In this document: positions 8,001-17,277 of the stretch, one piece after another
Layout: the number at the start of each line of letters is the position of its first letter
Position numbering within the stretch: position 1 is the stretch's first letter
NCBI GenBank assembly: GCA_903924805.1
Contig: CAIYCZ010000015.1
Span: forward strand, 1-24,735
Length of the DNA stretch: 24,735 nt
Direction: 5' to 3'
From: an uncultured delta proteobacterium
Lineage (GTDB): Bacteria > Desulfobacterota > WTBG01 > CAIYCZ01
Notes under the pieces: model-generated
The model's input: the letters and a program-made list of their open reading frames with translations, nothing else
The model's database searches: none
What the model was told of the DNA's origin: nothing
Translations under genes and position numbers: made by a program

Positions 8001-9371
8001 TCATGGCGGCAATTCCTGCATGAGACTGTACCCTGTTTTCCAGACATCCCCTGCTCCCAGGGTAAGCACAATGTCACCATGCTTGAGGACTCCCCTGAGA
8101 TGCTGTTTGACATCATCCAGATGGGGAATAAAGGTGACATCCTTGCACCCGTATTCTTTAAGCCCTTCACAAAAGCTCATCCCGCTGACATCGGGGATCG
8201 GACTCTCGCTTGCCGCATAGATGTCTGTCACAATGAGTACATCAGCATCATAAAAGGCAACCATGAATTCCTTGAACAGGTCACGGGTACGGCTGTAGCG
8301 ATGGGGCTGAAACACCACCACCAGCCGCTGCTGCCAGACCTCCTTTGCGGTCCGCAGGGTGGTTTTAATTTCGGTGGGATGATGCCCGTAGTCATCCACC
8401 CAGATAATCCCCTGCTTCTCTGCCCGTAGTTGGAATCTCCTCTGCACGCCTCTGAATTGGGCGAGCGCTTCCCGGATCACGCTGAACGGGAGATTGAGCT
8501 CAAGGCCCACCGCAATGGCAGCAAGTGAATTATATATATTGTGCATGCCGGGGATCTTGAGCTCAATTGAGCCCAAAGGGCGGTCATGATACAATACACT
8601 GAAACTGCTCTGGAAGCCATGCAGCGCGATTTCGCGCGCCTGCAGATCTGCCTGGGCTGCACATCCGTAGGTGAGAAACCGTTTTCCTATTTTAGGTATA
8701 ATGCTCTGCAGGTTCTCATTATCCAGACAGATGACTGCCAGCCCGTAAAACGGCACTTTATTGATGAATTCCAGGAATGTCTTTTTTATCTCCCGTATGC
8801 TTTTATAGTAGTCCATGTGCTCGCGGTCTATGTTGGTTACCACCGCAATGGTCGGCGACAGTTTCAAAAACGACCCGTCGCTCTCGTCCGCCTCTGCTAC
8901 CAGAAATTCACCTGACCCCAGCTGGGCATTGGTATTGGTGGTGTTGAGCCGCCCCCCGATGACCACTGTAGGGTCGATGCCGCCGTGACCCAGTATGGCA
9001 GCAATCAGGGACGTCGTGGTGGTCTTTCCGTGCGCACCGGCAACGGCAATCCCGTATTTCAGGCGCATGAGTTCTGCAAGCATTTCAGCGCGGGGAATAA
9101 CGGGGATATTTCGCTCCTGCGCCTCGCTGAGCTCGGGGTTGCCGGGTTTGATCGCAGAGGAGATCACCACCACACTAACATCCTTTATATTTTCCCTGGC
9201 ATGCCCGTAATAGAGTGCGGCACCCAGTGATGAAAGGCGCTGGGTGATATCGCTGCTTTTCACGTCAGAGCCGCTCACCCGGTACCCCAGGTTGAGCAGC
9301 ACTTCAGCAATGCCGCTCATGCCAATGCCACCGATACCGACGAAATGAATATGCTGATCTTTCTTGTACAT
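8001..9371 (-). CDS. murC: UDP-N-acetylmuramate--L-alanine ligase MurC
   Basis: MurC adds L-Ala to UDP-MurNAc with ATP, the first step of stem-peptide assembly. The 456-residue protein has the N-terminal Rossmann motif FVGIGGIGMSGIAEVL at 10-25, the ATP P-loop GAHGKTTTT at 112-120, the Mur ligase EADESDGSFL segment, and VDDYGHHPTEI in the C-terminal domain. The length is usual. The ATG at 9371 fixes the Rossmann motif at the normal distance from the N-terminus, although the ribosome site is poor. It is separated from murG by a 184-bp gap carrying repeats and hairpins, the largest break inside the cluster. Confidence 0.97.
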   Translation of the reverse strand: MYKKDQHIHFVGIGGIGMSGIAEVLLNLGYRVSGSDVKSSDITQRLSSLGAALYYGHARENIKDVSVVVISSAIKPGNPELSEAQERNIPVIPRAEMLAELMRLKYGIAVAGAHGKTTTTSLIAAILGHGGIDPTVVIGGRLNTTNTNAQLGSGEFLVAEADESDGSFLKLSPTIAVVTNIDREHMDYYKSIREIKKTFLEFINKVPFYGLAVICLDNENLQSIIPKIGKRFLTYGCAAQADLQAREIALHGFQSSFSVLYHDRPLGSIELKIPGMHNIYNSLAAIAVGLELNLPFSVIREALAQFRGVQRRFQLRAEKQGIIWVDDYGHHPTEIKTTLRTAKEVWQQRLVVVFQPHRYSRTRDLFKEFMVAFYDADVLIVTDIYAASESPIPDVSGMSFCEGLKEYGCKDVTFIPHLDDVKQHLRGVLKHGDIVLTLGAGDVWKTGYSLMQELPP

Positions 9372-9400
9372 GGCTTGTTTAAAATTTTTAAAAGTTGAAT

Positions 9401-9428
9401 TTCAAATCTCAAATATCAAATGCCAAGT
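9401..9428. repeat. Short AT-rich heptamer tandem repeat in the murG-murC gap
   Basis: Three consecutive heptamers TTCAAAT, CTCAAAT and ATCAAAT (9401-9421) share NTCAAAT and are followed by a degenerate fourth copy, GCCAAGT. The array sits about 30-57 bp upstream of the murC start. It resembles the short tandem heptamer repeats known from intergenic DNA of some bacteria, for example the cyanobacterial STRR sequences. No transcriptional role can be read from it. Confidence 0.6.
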
Positions 9429-9440
9429 AAAGCCTGAGCA

Positions 9441-9490
9441 CCACTGAGCGAAATTCGAAACAGTGGCACAGGCACAGCGAGTTTTGCTGT
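9441..9490. repeat. Two small inverted repeats in the murG-murC gap
   Basis: The first hairpin has perfect arms CCACTG (9441-9446) and CAGTGG (9461-9466), with the palindrome CGAAATTCG in its loop. The second has arms ACAGC (9474-9478) and GCTGT (9486-9490). A direct repeat GGCACA GGCACA lies between them. Neither hairpin is followed by a T-run on the minus strand, so they are not obvious terminators. The rest of the gap, 9491-9555, shows no gene. Confidence 0.4.
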
Positions 9491-9555
9491 TCGGGTTTTG
9501 CATTTTGCAGCTGTTTGCTATGTCCATGCCTGATTATGATTTTTGGTCGTGGTGT

Positions 9556-10659
9556 TTAATTATCTGCGACCCTCCCGTTGCCAACCCGCTCAGCCACCTG
9601 CTGATAACAGAGATCAACGATATCCTGCGCTGCTTTTGGCCTGGCCAGAGATTGTACTCTCTGCTCCATGTATGCCAGCCGGCTGCGGTCACGTTCTGTC
9701 TCTATAATAGCGCGGGCCAGTTTCTCTCCGTTCAATTCGCGGGAAAGGATCATCAGTGCCGCTTCCGCGTCAACAAGAACCCGGGCATTTTTTTCCTGAT
9801 GATTATTGGCAGCATGGGGATAGGGTATAAGCAGTGCTGCCCTTCCACAGCAGGTTATCTCCGCAAGCGTTCCGGCACCCGCCCGGGAAATAACCAGGTG
9901 GGCATTTCCATATGCTCCGGTCATATCATCTATAAAGGCGATTACCTGTGCCCGGATCCCGTACCTGTGATACGTATCTGCGAGAAGTGCTGCATCTGCC
10001 GGGCCGCTCTGATGAATAATCTGTATCCGGTCTTTGACCGGGAGCAGATAGGGAAGCGCAGCCTTCATGGCCTGATTTATTTCCCGGGAGCCCTGGCTTC
10101 CACCAAGCACCAGGATGGTGAATGCCTCCTGCCGCTGCGGCATCCGCGCCTGCACAAACTCGCGTCTGAGCGGCAACCCGGTGAACACGGTCCTGTTCCC
10201 CGGGAAAAACTCCAGGCTCTCCCGGTAGGAAACACATACCCGGTCCAAATACCTGCCCAGTATGCGGTTACTCAGCCCGGGGAAGCTGTTCTGTTCGTGA
10301 ATGACCGTGGTGATGCCCATGACCACTCCTGCCAGCACTGCCGGGCCTGAGATGTATCCGCCAACCCCGCACACAATGTGTGCCTGAAAGCGCCGCAGAC
10401 AGAACCATGAGCGGATAAATGCCCAGGGAAGCATTGACAGTGCAATGAGCTGGGCTGCCATTCCCTGCCCTTTGAGCCCCCTGACCCGGATTGTCTGTAA
10501 CTGAAACCCGCGTTGCGGTAGTATGCGCGATTCAAGCCCCCGTTCTGTGCCGATAAAAAGCACCTGGTTGTGAGGCGCTCTTCTGAGAAACTCCTCTGCA
10601 ATGGCAATTCCAGGGAACAGATGGCCACCCGTACCTCCTCCTGCAATTGCCATGTTCAT
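9556..10659 (-). CDS. murG: Lipid II synthase MurG (UDP-GlcNAc transferase)
   Basis: MurG transfers GlcNAc from UDP-GlcNAc to lipid I on the cytoplasmic face of the membrane, making lipid II. The GT-B fold protein, 367 residues from the ATG at 10659, begins MNMAIAGGGTGGHLFPG with the GGGTGGH loop. It has CGVGGYISGPAVLAG and HEQNSFPGLSNRIL in the N-terminal domain, and LGGSQGSREIN and SRAGAGTLAEI in the UDP-GlcNAc-binding half. The frame extends to a TTG at 10674. The ATG at 10659 is chosen because it overlaps the ftsW stop as ATGA, and because the Gly-rich loop then falls at the usual distance from the start. Confidence 0.97.
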   Translation of the reverse strand: MNMAIAGGGTGGHLFPGIAIAEEFLRRAPHNQVLFIGTERGLESRILPQRGFQLQTIRVRGLKGQGMAAQLIALSMLPWAFIRSWFCLRRFQAHIVCGVGGYISGPAVLAGVVMGITTVIHEQNSFPGLSNRILGRYLDRVCVSYRESLEFFPGNRTVFTGLPLRREFVQARMPQRQEAFTILVLGGSQGSREINQAMKAALPYLLPVKDRIQIIHQSGPADAALLADTYHRYGIRAQVIAFIDDMTGAYGNAHLVISRAGAGTLAEITCCGRAALLIPYPHAANNHQEKNARVLVDAEAALMILSRELNGEKLARAIIETERDRSRLAYMEQRVQSLARPKAAQDIVDLCYQQVAERVGNGRVADN

Positions 10660-11774
10660 TTCCGCACCCGACAATCGCTTTGATCAGATATGCCAACCAG
10701 TATCCCCACACACACAAGATTTATCACCAGAGACGTCCCGCCATAACTTATAAAGGGAAGGGTGGTGCCTTTGGTCGGCATCAGGCCCATGACCACACCC
10801 ATATTTATGATTGCCTGCACCCCGATAAGGAAAATAATGCCCAGCGCCAGATAGGTGCCGAACAGATCGCTGGCATTCAGTGCTACCTGCAGCCCGCAGT
10901 AGAGAATCGCTGCAAAAAGAATTATAATCACCATAACACCCACAAACCCGAATTCCTCGCCAATCACCGCCAGGATAAAATCCGTATGCGGTTCAGGAAG
11001 ATAAAACAGTTTTTGCGTCCCCTGCACCAGGCCTTTTCCCCAGAGCCCCCCTGATCCGAAGGCAAGGAAGGACTGAACAATGTGATAGCCCGTTCCCTGG
11101 TAATTGCCCCAGGGGTCAAGAAAGGCAAGCAGCCGCTGTACCCGGTAGGCTCCCTTATATAAAATCAAGGGGACTGCGCCCGCTGCTGCAATAATAACCA
11201 TGGATGCCAGGTAGAGCTTGGGCACTCCGGCTACAAACAGGAGCGCAAACAGAAGTATTATAAATATGGTTGCCATGCCAAAATCAGGCTGCAGAAACAC
11301 CAGTCCCACTATGGGCAGCACCAATACCAGATGGGGCAGCAGGCCGATAGAAAAGGCTTTTATCTTCTGTTCCTTTTTTGCCAGAGAATATGAAAGAAGG
11401 ATTATAACCGCCAGCTTGGCAAACTCCGATGGCTGAAATGAGACCGGGCCGAGCCTGAGCCACCGGGAAGCCCCGCCAACCCTTGTCCCTATGCCTGGTA
11501 TAAGCACTGCTGCCAGCAGCACCAGGCTGATCAGCCACAGCAGGTAGGCAATTTTTTTATTTCCCAGATAGCGATACGATTTATTCATGACAAAAAACAT
11601 GCTGACTATGCCGAACACGGCAAACAGAGCCTGCTTTTTCAGGAAGTAGGCACTGTCACCGAATTTCTGGGCTGCACAGATGCAGCTGGCGCTCCAGATC
11701 ATGATCATGCCTATGCCTACCAGCACAATGGGGACAAAGATGAGAACATTGTGTATGATGCGCTTATTGTTCAT
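10656..11774 (-). CDS. ftsW: Septal peptidoglycan glycosyltransferase FtsW (SEDS family)
   Basis: FtsW polymerises lipid II at the septum together with FtsI. The protein, 372 residues, is very hydrophobic with about ten predicted membrane segments. It carries the SEDS signatures LPEPHTDFILAVIGEEFGF (external loop with the key Asp) and PFISYGGTSLV near the C-terminus. The GGAS(R)WL segment between early helices is also typical. The frame can begin at a TTG at 11780, but the ATG at 11774 with GGGG upstream is preferred. RodA is the paralogue alternative; the position between murD and murG, with ftsI in the same operon, decides for FtsW. Confidence 0.96.
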   Translation of the reverse strand: MNNKRIIHNVLIFVPIVLVGIGMIMIWSASCICAAQKFGDSAYFLKKQALFAVFGIVSMFFVMNKSYRYLGNKKIAYLLWLISLVLLAAVLIPGIGTRVGGASRWLRLGPVSFQPSEFAKLAVIILLSYSLAKKEQKIKAFSIGLLPHLVLVLPIVGLVFLQPDFGMATIFIILLFALLFVAGVPKLYLASMVIIAAAGAVPLILYKGAYRVQRLLAFLDPWGNYQGTGYHIVQSFLAFGSGGLWGKGLVQGTQKLFYLPEPHTDFILAVIGEEFGFVGVMVIIILFAAILYCGLQVALNASDLFGTYLALGIIFLIGVQAIINMGVVMGLMPTKGTTLPFISYGGTSLVINLVCVGILVGISDQSDCRVRK

Positions 11775-11805
11775 GCTCAAACCCCGTACACCTGACCGTA
11801 CTTAC

Positions 11806-13152
11806 TCAATTCTTCAACTTTTTTACCGCTGCGCAAAAGCACTCTCCGCGGTGTGCATAGCTGGTAAACATATCAAAGCTTGAACAGGCAGGGGAAAACA
11901 GCACCGTATCACCGGGCAGCGCCGTGCTGAAGGCAAGGGCTACCGCATCGTCAAGGGTGGCGACACGATGCGTTTCAACCTCCGCGCCCAGTTCTGCAAA
12001 TATCCGCTCCCGTGCTTCACCCAGCAGGATCAGAGCTTTTACCTTGGAGCGGAGAGGTTCTTTGAGCGGCGCATAGCTTCCCCCCTTATCCTTGCCTCCG
12101 GCAATGAGAATAAGGGGCGCCGTAAGGCTCTCCAGCGACTTCACCACTGCTCCGACATTGGTGCCCTTTGAATCGTTGTAAAATCGCACGCCGCGAATTT
12201 CGTCCACAAACTCCATGCGGTGCGCAAGCCCCCGGAAGTGCACCAGGGCGTGCTGGATGGTGCGGACGGGCAGCCCGCACAGATAGCCGACAGCTGCAGC
12301 TGCCATCATGTTTTCAAGATTATGCGCACCCTGCAGGAGGGCGCCTGACAGTGAAAAGCTCTCCTCTCCACCCGCATACCGGATGTGCAGAGCGCTGTTA
12401 CCGGTAACGCCGTTCTGCAGGGAGTGCGTTGCGCTGAAAAAAAACGGCTCTGCCTGAATCCCCTCTTTAAGCTCTCGCACCAGCGGATCATCAAAGTTGA
12501 GAACCGCCCGGTCCTCTTTTTTCTGGTTCATGAACAGACGGCGTTTTGCGGCAATATAGTCGGCAAATGAGCGATAGCGATCCAGGTGATCCTCGGTGAT
12601 ATTGAGCATCACGCTGATACGGGGCCTGAATGTGGCGATGCCCTCCAGCTGAAAACTGCTGATCTCTGCAATAACATAATCGCAGTCCTGAACGCCCGAG
12701 ACATATGCTATGAGCGGTGTACCGATATTGCCTCCCACAAATACCTTCTTCCCGGCCTGTCTGAACATCTCTCCCAGAAGCGATGTGGCGGTTGTCTTTC
12801 CATTGGTGCCGGTAACCGCAATAAGCGGCGTCTTCAGGAACCACCCGGCAAGTTCTATTTCGCTTACTATCTTAATTCCCCTGGCGTCTGCTGCGGCAAG
12901 CGGTGGAATCTCAAGCGGAACCCCGGGACTGACCACGATAAGATCAGCATGCACAAACGTCTCTTCCTGATGGCCGCCTGTTTCAAGCAGGACACCCTTT
13001 TTGGCAAGTTCCAGAGCTTCCTCGGGGAGGCTCTCCTGAGGCTTTGCCTCAGAGATGGTGACACGAGCCCCCCTGTCCAGCAAAAAGTAAGCGGTGGCTA
13101 TCCCTGTTTTTGCCAGACCCACAACAAGAACTTTTTTTCCCTGCAGTTCCAT
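11806..13152 (-). CDS. murD: UDP-N-acetylmuramoyl-L-alanine--D-glutamate ligase MurD
   Basis: MurD adds D-Glu to UDP-MurNAc-L-Ala with ATP. The protein, 448 residues from the ATG at 13152, has the N-terminal UDP-binding fold (KVLVVGLAKTGIAT), the P-loop TGTNGKTT at about 114-121, EISSFQLEGI, NITEDHLDRY, and the C-terminal NDSKGTN and PLILIAGGKDKGGSY segments. A GTG at 13158 overlaps the mraY stop as GTGA, but the ATG two codons later lies at good distance from a GAGG site and matches the usual MurD N-terminus. The gap to ftsW is about 30 bp. Confidence 0.96.
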   Translation of the reverse strand: MELQGKKVLVVGLAKTGIATAYFLLDRGARVTISEAKPQESLPEEALELAKKGVLLETGGHQEETFVHADLIVVSPGVPLEIPPLAAADARGIKIVSEIELAGWFLKTPLIAVTGTNGKTTATSLLGEMFRQAGKKVFVGGNIGTPLIAYVSGVQDCDYVIAEISSFQLEGIATFRPRISVMLNITEDHLDRYRSFADYIAAKRRLFMNQKKEDRAVLNFDDPLVRELKEGIQAEPFFFSATHSLQNGVTGNSALHIRYAGGEESFSLSGALLQGAHNLENMMAAAAVGYLCGLPVRTIQHALVHFRGLAHRMEFVDEIRGVRFYNDSKGTNVGAVVKSLESLTAPLILIAGGKDKGGSYAPLKEPLRSKVKALILLGEARERIFAELGAEVETHRVATLDDAVALAFSTALPGDTVLFSPACSSFDMFTSYAHRGECFCAAVKKLKN

Positions 13153-13154
13153 GT

Positions 13155-14231
13155 TCACCTCAGCTTGAGGGTACTGATGGCAAGCAGCGCGAGCACCGTA
13201 CCGACAATCCAGAACCTGACAATAATTTTCGGCTCAGCCCATCCTTTCAGTTCCAGGTGGTGGTGCAGTGGCGCCATCTGAAAAATACGCTTGCCCCGCA
13301 GCTTGAACGACCCCACCTGAAAAATAACCGAAAGCGCTTCCACAACAAAGATTCCTCCCACAATGGCAAGCAGCGCTTCGTGCTTGGTAATGACGGCAAC
13401 GGTGCCAAGGGATCCGCCAAGGGACAGCGATCCCACGTCGCCCATAAATATCTCCGCCGGATAGGCATTGTACCAGAGAAAACCCATGCTTGCCCCGAGC
13501 AGTGCCCCGCAGAAAACGGTCAACTCACCACAGCCGGCAATATAGGAGATCTGCAGATAATCAGCAATCTTGGAATGGCCGGTAATATATGAAAACAGAA
13601 GATACGTGGCAGACACAATAAGTACCAGGCCAATGGCCAGTCCATCCAGACCATCAGTAAGATTTACCGCATCTGATGAGCCGACAATCACCAGAATGGC
13701 AAACAGGATGTAGAAGGCCCCCAGATCGGGTACTGCGTTCTTAAAAAACGGGATGCTTAAATGGGTATTAAAATCAGGCTGCAGGTACAGGTAGACCGCA
13801 ACAATCAGTGCCACAATGATCTGCAGCGTGATTTTCCTCCGGGCAGATATGCCGCGCGAGTTCTTCCCTTTAATCTTTGTCCAGTCATCAAGCAACCCGA
13901 TCAGCCCCATGCCGGCAAGCGCAAACAGCACCACCCAGACATAGCGGTTGCTAATGTCCGCCCACAGGCAGGTTGAGGTAATAACAGAAAACAGTATGAG
14001 AATGCCTCCGGCTGTTGGCGTTCCTTCTTTCTTCAGATGGGTTGACGGCCCGTCCTCTCGTACATATTGCCCGAATTTAATTTTTTTGAGCTGTTCAATC
14101 AGCACCGGTCCCAGTATCAGGGTTAACAGCATCGCCGTAACCGTCGCATAAATGGTGCGAAAGGTAATGTAGCGAAAAACATTGAAGAAACCAAAATAGA
14201 TATGCAGGGGATATAACAGATAATACAGCAT
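13155..14231 (-). CDS. mraY: Phospho-N-acetylmuramoyl-pentapeptide transferase MraY
   Basis: MraY transfers phospho-MurNAc-pentapeptide to undecaprenyl phosphate, forming lipid I in the inner membrane. The 358-residue polytopic protein shows DGPSTHLKKEGTPTAGG at 60-76, LLDDWTK at 113-119 with the catalytic Asp pair, NLTDGLDGLAIG at 190-201, the FMGDVGSLSLGG segment, and HHHLELKGWAEPKI in the last cytoplasmic loop. Its length is typical. The ATG has an AGAGG ribosome site four bases upstream. A 106-bp gap precedes it, larger than most in the cluster. Confidence 0.98.
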   Translation of the reverse strand: MLYYLLYPLHIYFGFFNVFRYITFRTIYATVTAMLLTLILGPVLIEQLKKIKFGQYVREDGPSTHLKKEGTPTAGGILILFSVITSTCLWADISNRYVWVVLFALAGMGLIGLLDDWTKIKGKNSRGISARRKITLQIIVALIVAVYLYLQPDFNTHLSIPFFKNAVPDLGAFYILFAILVIVGSSDAVNLTDGLDGLAIGLVLIVSATYLLFSYITGHSKIADYLQISYIAGCGELTVFCGALLGASMGFLWYNAYPAEIFMGDVGSLSLGGSLGTVAVITKHEALLAIVGGIFVVEALSVIFQVGSFKLRGKRIFQMAPLHHHLELKGWAEPKIIVRFWIVGTVLALLAISTLKLR

Positions 14232-14275
14232 ATGACCTCTTCTCTGGTGCGCGTGTTACTCCATGGTTTCTTTTT

Positions 14276-14303
14276 CTCTATCCTGCAGAGGATACCTCTA
14301 TCC
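14276..14303. repeat. Direct repeat CTCTATCC x2, 20 bp apart, in the murF-mraY gap
   Basis: CTCTATCC occurs at 14276-14283 and again at 14296-14303, exactly 20 bp apart, with GCAGAGGATAC between the copies. This is two helical turns and could be a protein site, or chance. No promoter or gene is evident in the 106-bp gap. Confidence 0.25.
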
Positions 14304-14337
14304 CCCAGCGTACGTAGCGTCCTTTACACCTTTCATA

Positions 14338-15741
14338 TTATCCTGCCTCAGCTTTTCGCTGCAGAAACTCGACAATCTGTTCCATCTTCATTGCCCGCGA
14401 GCCTTTGACCAGCACCCAGTCACCCTCATGCACCTCATCCCGGAGCTTTTCCCTGAGCACTTCCTGCCTGTCGAACGTGAAGACATGCTGAGCGGACATA
14501 CCGTCTGCGCGCGCCCCTTCTGCCACAGATGCGGAAAACTGTCCGTACACAAACAAAAAATCGATTCCGCACCGTGCAGTCGCTCTGCCCACCTCGCGGT
14601 GATAGCCGGGGGAATGCTCACCGAGTTCCAGCATGTCGCCAAGCACGGCAATGGTGCGGTGCTTTTGTTTTGCGGCTGAGAGCAGCTTGAGCGATGCTTC
14701 CATGGAAATGGGATTGGCATTATACGAGTCATTGATTATCGTGATGCCGTCCACCCTGATGATCTCCATCCGCCCGGGTATGGGGCGGAATGCTTCCAGC
14801 CCCTGTTTAATCTCTTCCATGCGCATATTCAGGGCGTGGGCAACCGCTGCTGCTGCAAGGGCATTGCTTAAAAATATCCCGCCGGGAGGTGCGAGGGTAA
14901 CCACGTCCTGTTTACCCATGATATCAAGGTTAAAGACCGTTTCTCCGCTGTCATATATCTGCACCAGCTCACCCCTGATATCCCCTTCACGGGTGCCGAA
15001 TGACAGGATCCGGGCACGGGTCTTCTGCGCCAGCACCATCACCCGCTCGTCATCCCGGTTGACCACCGCGATATCTGCAGCCCCCAGTGCTGCAAACAAC
15101 TCGCCTTTGGCAGCCATGATATTGTCAATAGTCTTTAACTGCTCAAGATGCGCAGGCCCTATATTGGTAATAACCGCGATATGGGGAGCAGAAATCTCTG
15201 CCAGCCGCTGAATTTCACCCCGTTCGCTCATGCCCATTTCCATAATGCCCACCTGGTGGCCCTCGTGTAACTGCAAAAGCGAGAGCGGAAGCCCGATAAG
15301 GTTATTCCAGTTCCCGGGATTCTTAAGCGCAGCAAGCCTGATGCTGGTAATCTGCCACAGCATCTCTTTTGTGGTAGTCTTCCCATTGCTTCCGGTAATG
15401 GCAACGACCGGGATTTGGAACTGTTTCCGCCACCAGCGGGCCACTTCCCCCAGCGCCTGGAGCGGGTCGGCAACGGCAATGAGCGCCTTATCCGTGCCGC
15501 ACGCCAGCAGCTGGCCAAGGAGCGGATGTCCCTGTCTGACAAAGGATGCCTGCGCTCCGTTATTAAAGGCATCGCGTATAAACAGGTGCCCGTCACAGTT
15601 GTTTCCTGTCAGCGGCACAAATAATTCCCCGGGACTGGTGCGCCGCGAGTCAATGGAGACGCCGCTCAGCACTGCTTGCGCAGGCCCCTGTAACAGGCTG
15701 CCCGGTGCTGCCCTGAGAACCTCACTGACTTTCAGTTTCAT
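14338..15741 (-). CDS. murF: UDP-N-acetylmuramoyl-tripeptide--D-alanyl-D-alanine ligase MurF
   Basis: MurF adds the D-Ala-D-Ala dipeptide made by Ddl, completing UDP-MurNAc-pentapeptide. The 467-residue protein has the N-terminal SIDSRRTSPGELFVPL segment, the ATP P-loop ITGSNGKTTTKEML at about 115-128, TNIGPAHLE, and INDSYNANPISM in the C-terminal part. These separate it from MurE and MurD. The ATG lies 18 bp after the murE stop with only a weak AGGCAG site. Downstream a 106-bp gap leads to mraY. Confidence 0.97.
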   Translation of the reverse strand: MKLKVSEVLRAAPGSLLQGPAQAVLSGVSIDSRRTSPGELFVPLTGNNCDGHLFIRDAFNNGAQASFVRQGHPLLGQLLACGTDKALIAVADPLQALGEVARWWRKQFQIPVVAITGSNGKTTTKEMLWQITSIRLAALKNPGNWNNLIGLPLSLLQLHEGHQVGIMEMGMSERGEIQRLAEISAPHIAVITNIGPAHLEQLKTIDNIMAAKGELFAALGAADIAVVNRDDERVMVLAQKTRARILSFGTREGDIRGELVQIYDSGETVFNLDIMGKQDVVTLAPPGGIFLSNALAAAAVAHALNMRMEEIKQGLEAFRPIPGRMEIIRVDGITIINDSYNANPISMEASLKLLSAAKQKHRTIAVLGDMLELGEHSPGYHREVGRATARCGIDFLFVYGQFSASVAEGARADGMSAQHVFTFDRQEVLREKLRDEVHEGDWVLVKGSRAMKMEQIVEFLQRKAEAG

Positions 15742-15759
15742 CTGCCTGTAGGTGTCCGT

Positions 15760-17277
15760 TCAGCAGTGACCATTTTTCCCCAAGGCCAGCCGTGCCACTT
15801 CCCGGTCATCAAACGGTAACTTTTTATCTCCTGTCTGCTGGGTCGTCTCATGCCCTTTACCGGCAATGAGGACCACATCTCCCGGCTGTGCCAGGGAAAT
15901 CGCCTTGTGTATTGCACAGCTGCGATCTTCAAAAACAAAATAGGCTTTCGCCGCTATATCTCCGCGGCAGAGATGGTCTGCAGCCCGGGGAAGCCCCTGT
16001 TCAATAATACCGGCCTCAATCTCCCGGATAATATCCCCGGGTGCTTCACTGCGCGGGTTGTCCGAGGTAATGATAACGATATCGCTGTACTGCGCACCGA
16101 TACGCCCCATGACCGTACGCTTGTCCCGGTCACGGTCTCCGCCGCACCCGAACACGGTTATTATACTGCGGGCATTGATACCCTGCACGGTCTTCAGCAC
16201 ATTTTCCAGGGCATCTCCGGTATGGGCATAGTCCACAAGCACCAGAAATCCTCCCCGGTTTTCTACACGCTCCATACGGCCGGGTATTGAGCTCACGTGT
16301 TCTATGCCGCTTGAAATTGTCTCCGGGGGTATGGCAAGGGAAAGTGCAGTTCCCACTGCAGCCAGGATATTATAGAGGTTGAACATACCAAGGAGGGGCG
16401 AGCGGATAGCAACAGTGCCACCGGGCGTGATGATATCAGCACGAATGCCGTCAGGGGTTATAGCTATGTTTCGTGTGTTAATGGTTCCTCCCGTAATCCC
16501 AAAGCTGAAAGAGGGCACGGCAAGTTTTCCCAGCAACACCCTGCCCATGGGGTCATCCTGGTTAATAACAGCCCGGACATTTTTCTTTGATGAACCTGCT
16601 AACACATGGGTAAAAAAACGCTCCTTGCTGGTGTAGTACCGGTCAAGTGTCTCATGATAATCCAGGTGTTCCGGTGTCAGGTTGGTAAAAACACCGACAT
16701 CAAACGCGCACCCGTCAACCCGCCGCTGATCCAGTCCCTGTGAAGATACTTCCATCACCACATAGCGGATGCCGGCATCCATCATCTCCCGCAGTATCTT
16801 CTGCAGCTCCATGGGCTCAAGCGTTGTCTGCCATGATGCCTGCCTGCACGAGCCGAACCGGTACTCAACGGTACTCAGGACCCCGACTGGATAGCCCGCT
16901 TCCCTGAGAATGCCTTCCAGCAGATAGGTGATAGTGGTTTTTCCATTAGTACCGGTAATGCCAATGAGTGTAACCTGCTGTGACGGGTTGCCATAAAACT
17001 CGGCAGCAAGCCGGGACAGGGCATACCGCACATCAGGGACAACAATAGTTGATGCGTCGGGTTTATAAAACGGCCGTTGTGTTACAAAGGCCCTCACCCC
17101 CGTACGGTAGACCGCTTCCAGAAAGTCGTGCCCGTCTACCCGCGAACCGGGAATTGCCACAAAGAGCGTGTTCCCGGTGGCCCTGCCCGAGTGGCTCACC
17201 ACAGAAGATATTTCATACTGCTCATCCCCGCAAAACTCCTTTATATCCAGTGCCTGTAAAAGCCTTCCGAGTTTCAT
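15760..17277 (-). CDS. murE: UDP-MurNAc-tripeptide synthetase MurE (meso-DAP-adding type)
   Basis: MurE adds the third stem residue to UDP-MurNAc-L-Ala-D-Glu. The 505-residue protein carries the P-loop ITGTNGKTT at about 107-115, TTLEPMELQ in the dipeptide-binding region, NLTPEHLDYH at 199-208, the lysine of YYTSKERFF (K218) that is carbamylated in the family, and SDNPRSE at 405-411. DNPR is the signature of enzymes that select meso-diaminopimelate rather than L-lysine, so the wall is predicted to be DAP type. The ATG overlaps the ftsI TGA as ATGA, implying translational coupling. Confidence 0.97.
   Translation of the reverse strand: MKLGRLLQALDIKEFCGDEQYEISSVVSHSGRATGNTLFVAIPGSRVDGHDFLEAVYRTGVRAFVTQRPFYKPDASTIVVPDVRYALSRLAAEFYGNPSQQVTLIGITGTNGKTTITYLLEGILREAGYPVGVLSTVEYRFGSCRQASWQTTLEPMELQKILREMMDAGIRYVVMEVSSQGLDQRRVDGCAFDVGVFTNLTPEHLDYHETLDRYYTSKERFFTHVLAGSSKKNVRAVINQDDPMGRVLLGKLAVPSFSFGITGGTINTRNIAITPDGIRADIITPGGTVAIRSPLLGMFNLYNILAAVGTALSLAIPPETISSGIEHVSSIPGRMERVENRGGFLVLVDYAHTGDALENVLKTVQGINARSIITVFGCGGDRDRDKRTVMGRIGAQYSDIVIITSDNPRSEAPGDIIREIEAGIIEQGLPRAADHLCRGDIAAKAYFVFEDRSCAIHKAISLAQPGDVVLIAGKGHETTQQTGDKKLPFDDREVARLALGKNGHC

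Noticed and set aside
7815..8429. Plus-strand open frame opposite murB and murC
   Set aside because: Antisense shadow; both overlapped genes are intact and conserved.
9463..10350. Long plus-strand open frame (295 codons) opposite murG
   Set aside because: It lies almost wholly antisense to murG, has no recognisable domain, and its composition follows from the codon pattern of murG.
12586..13281. Plus-strand open frame opposite murD and the end of mraY
   Set aside because: Antisense shadow of conserved genes; no motif and no ribosome site.
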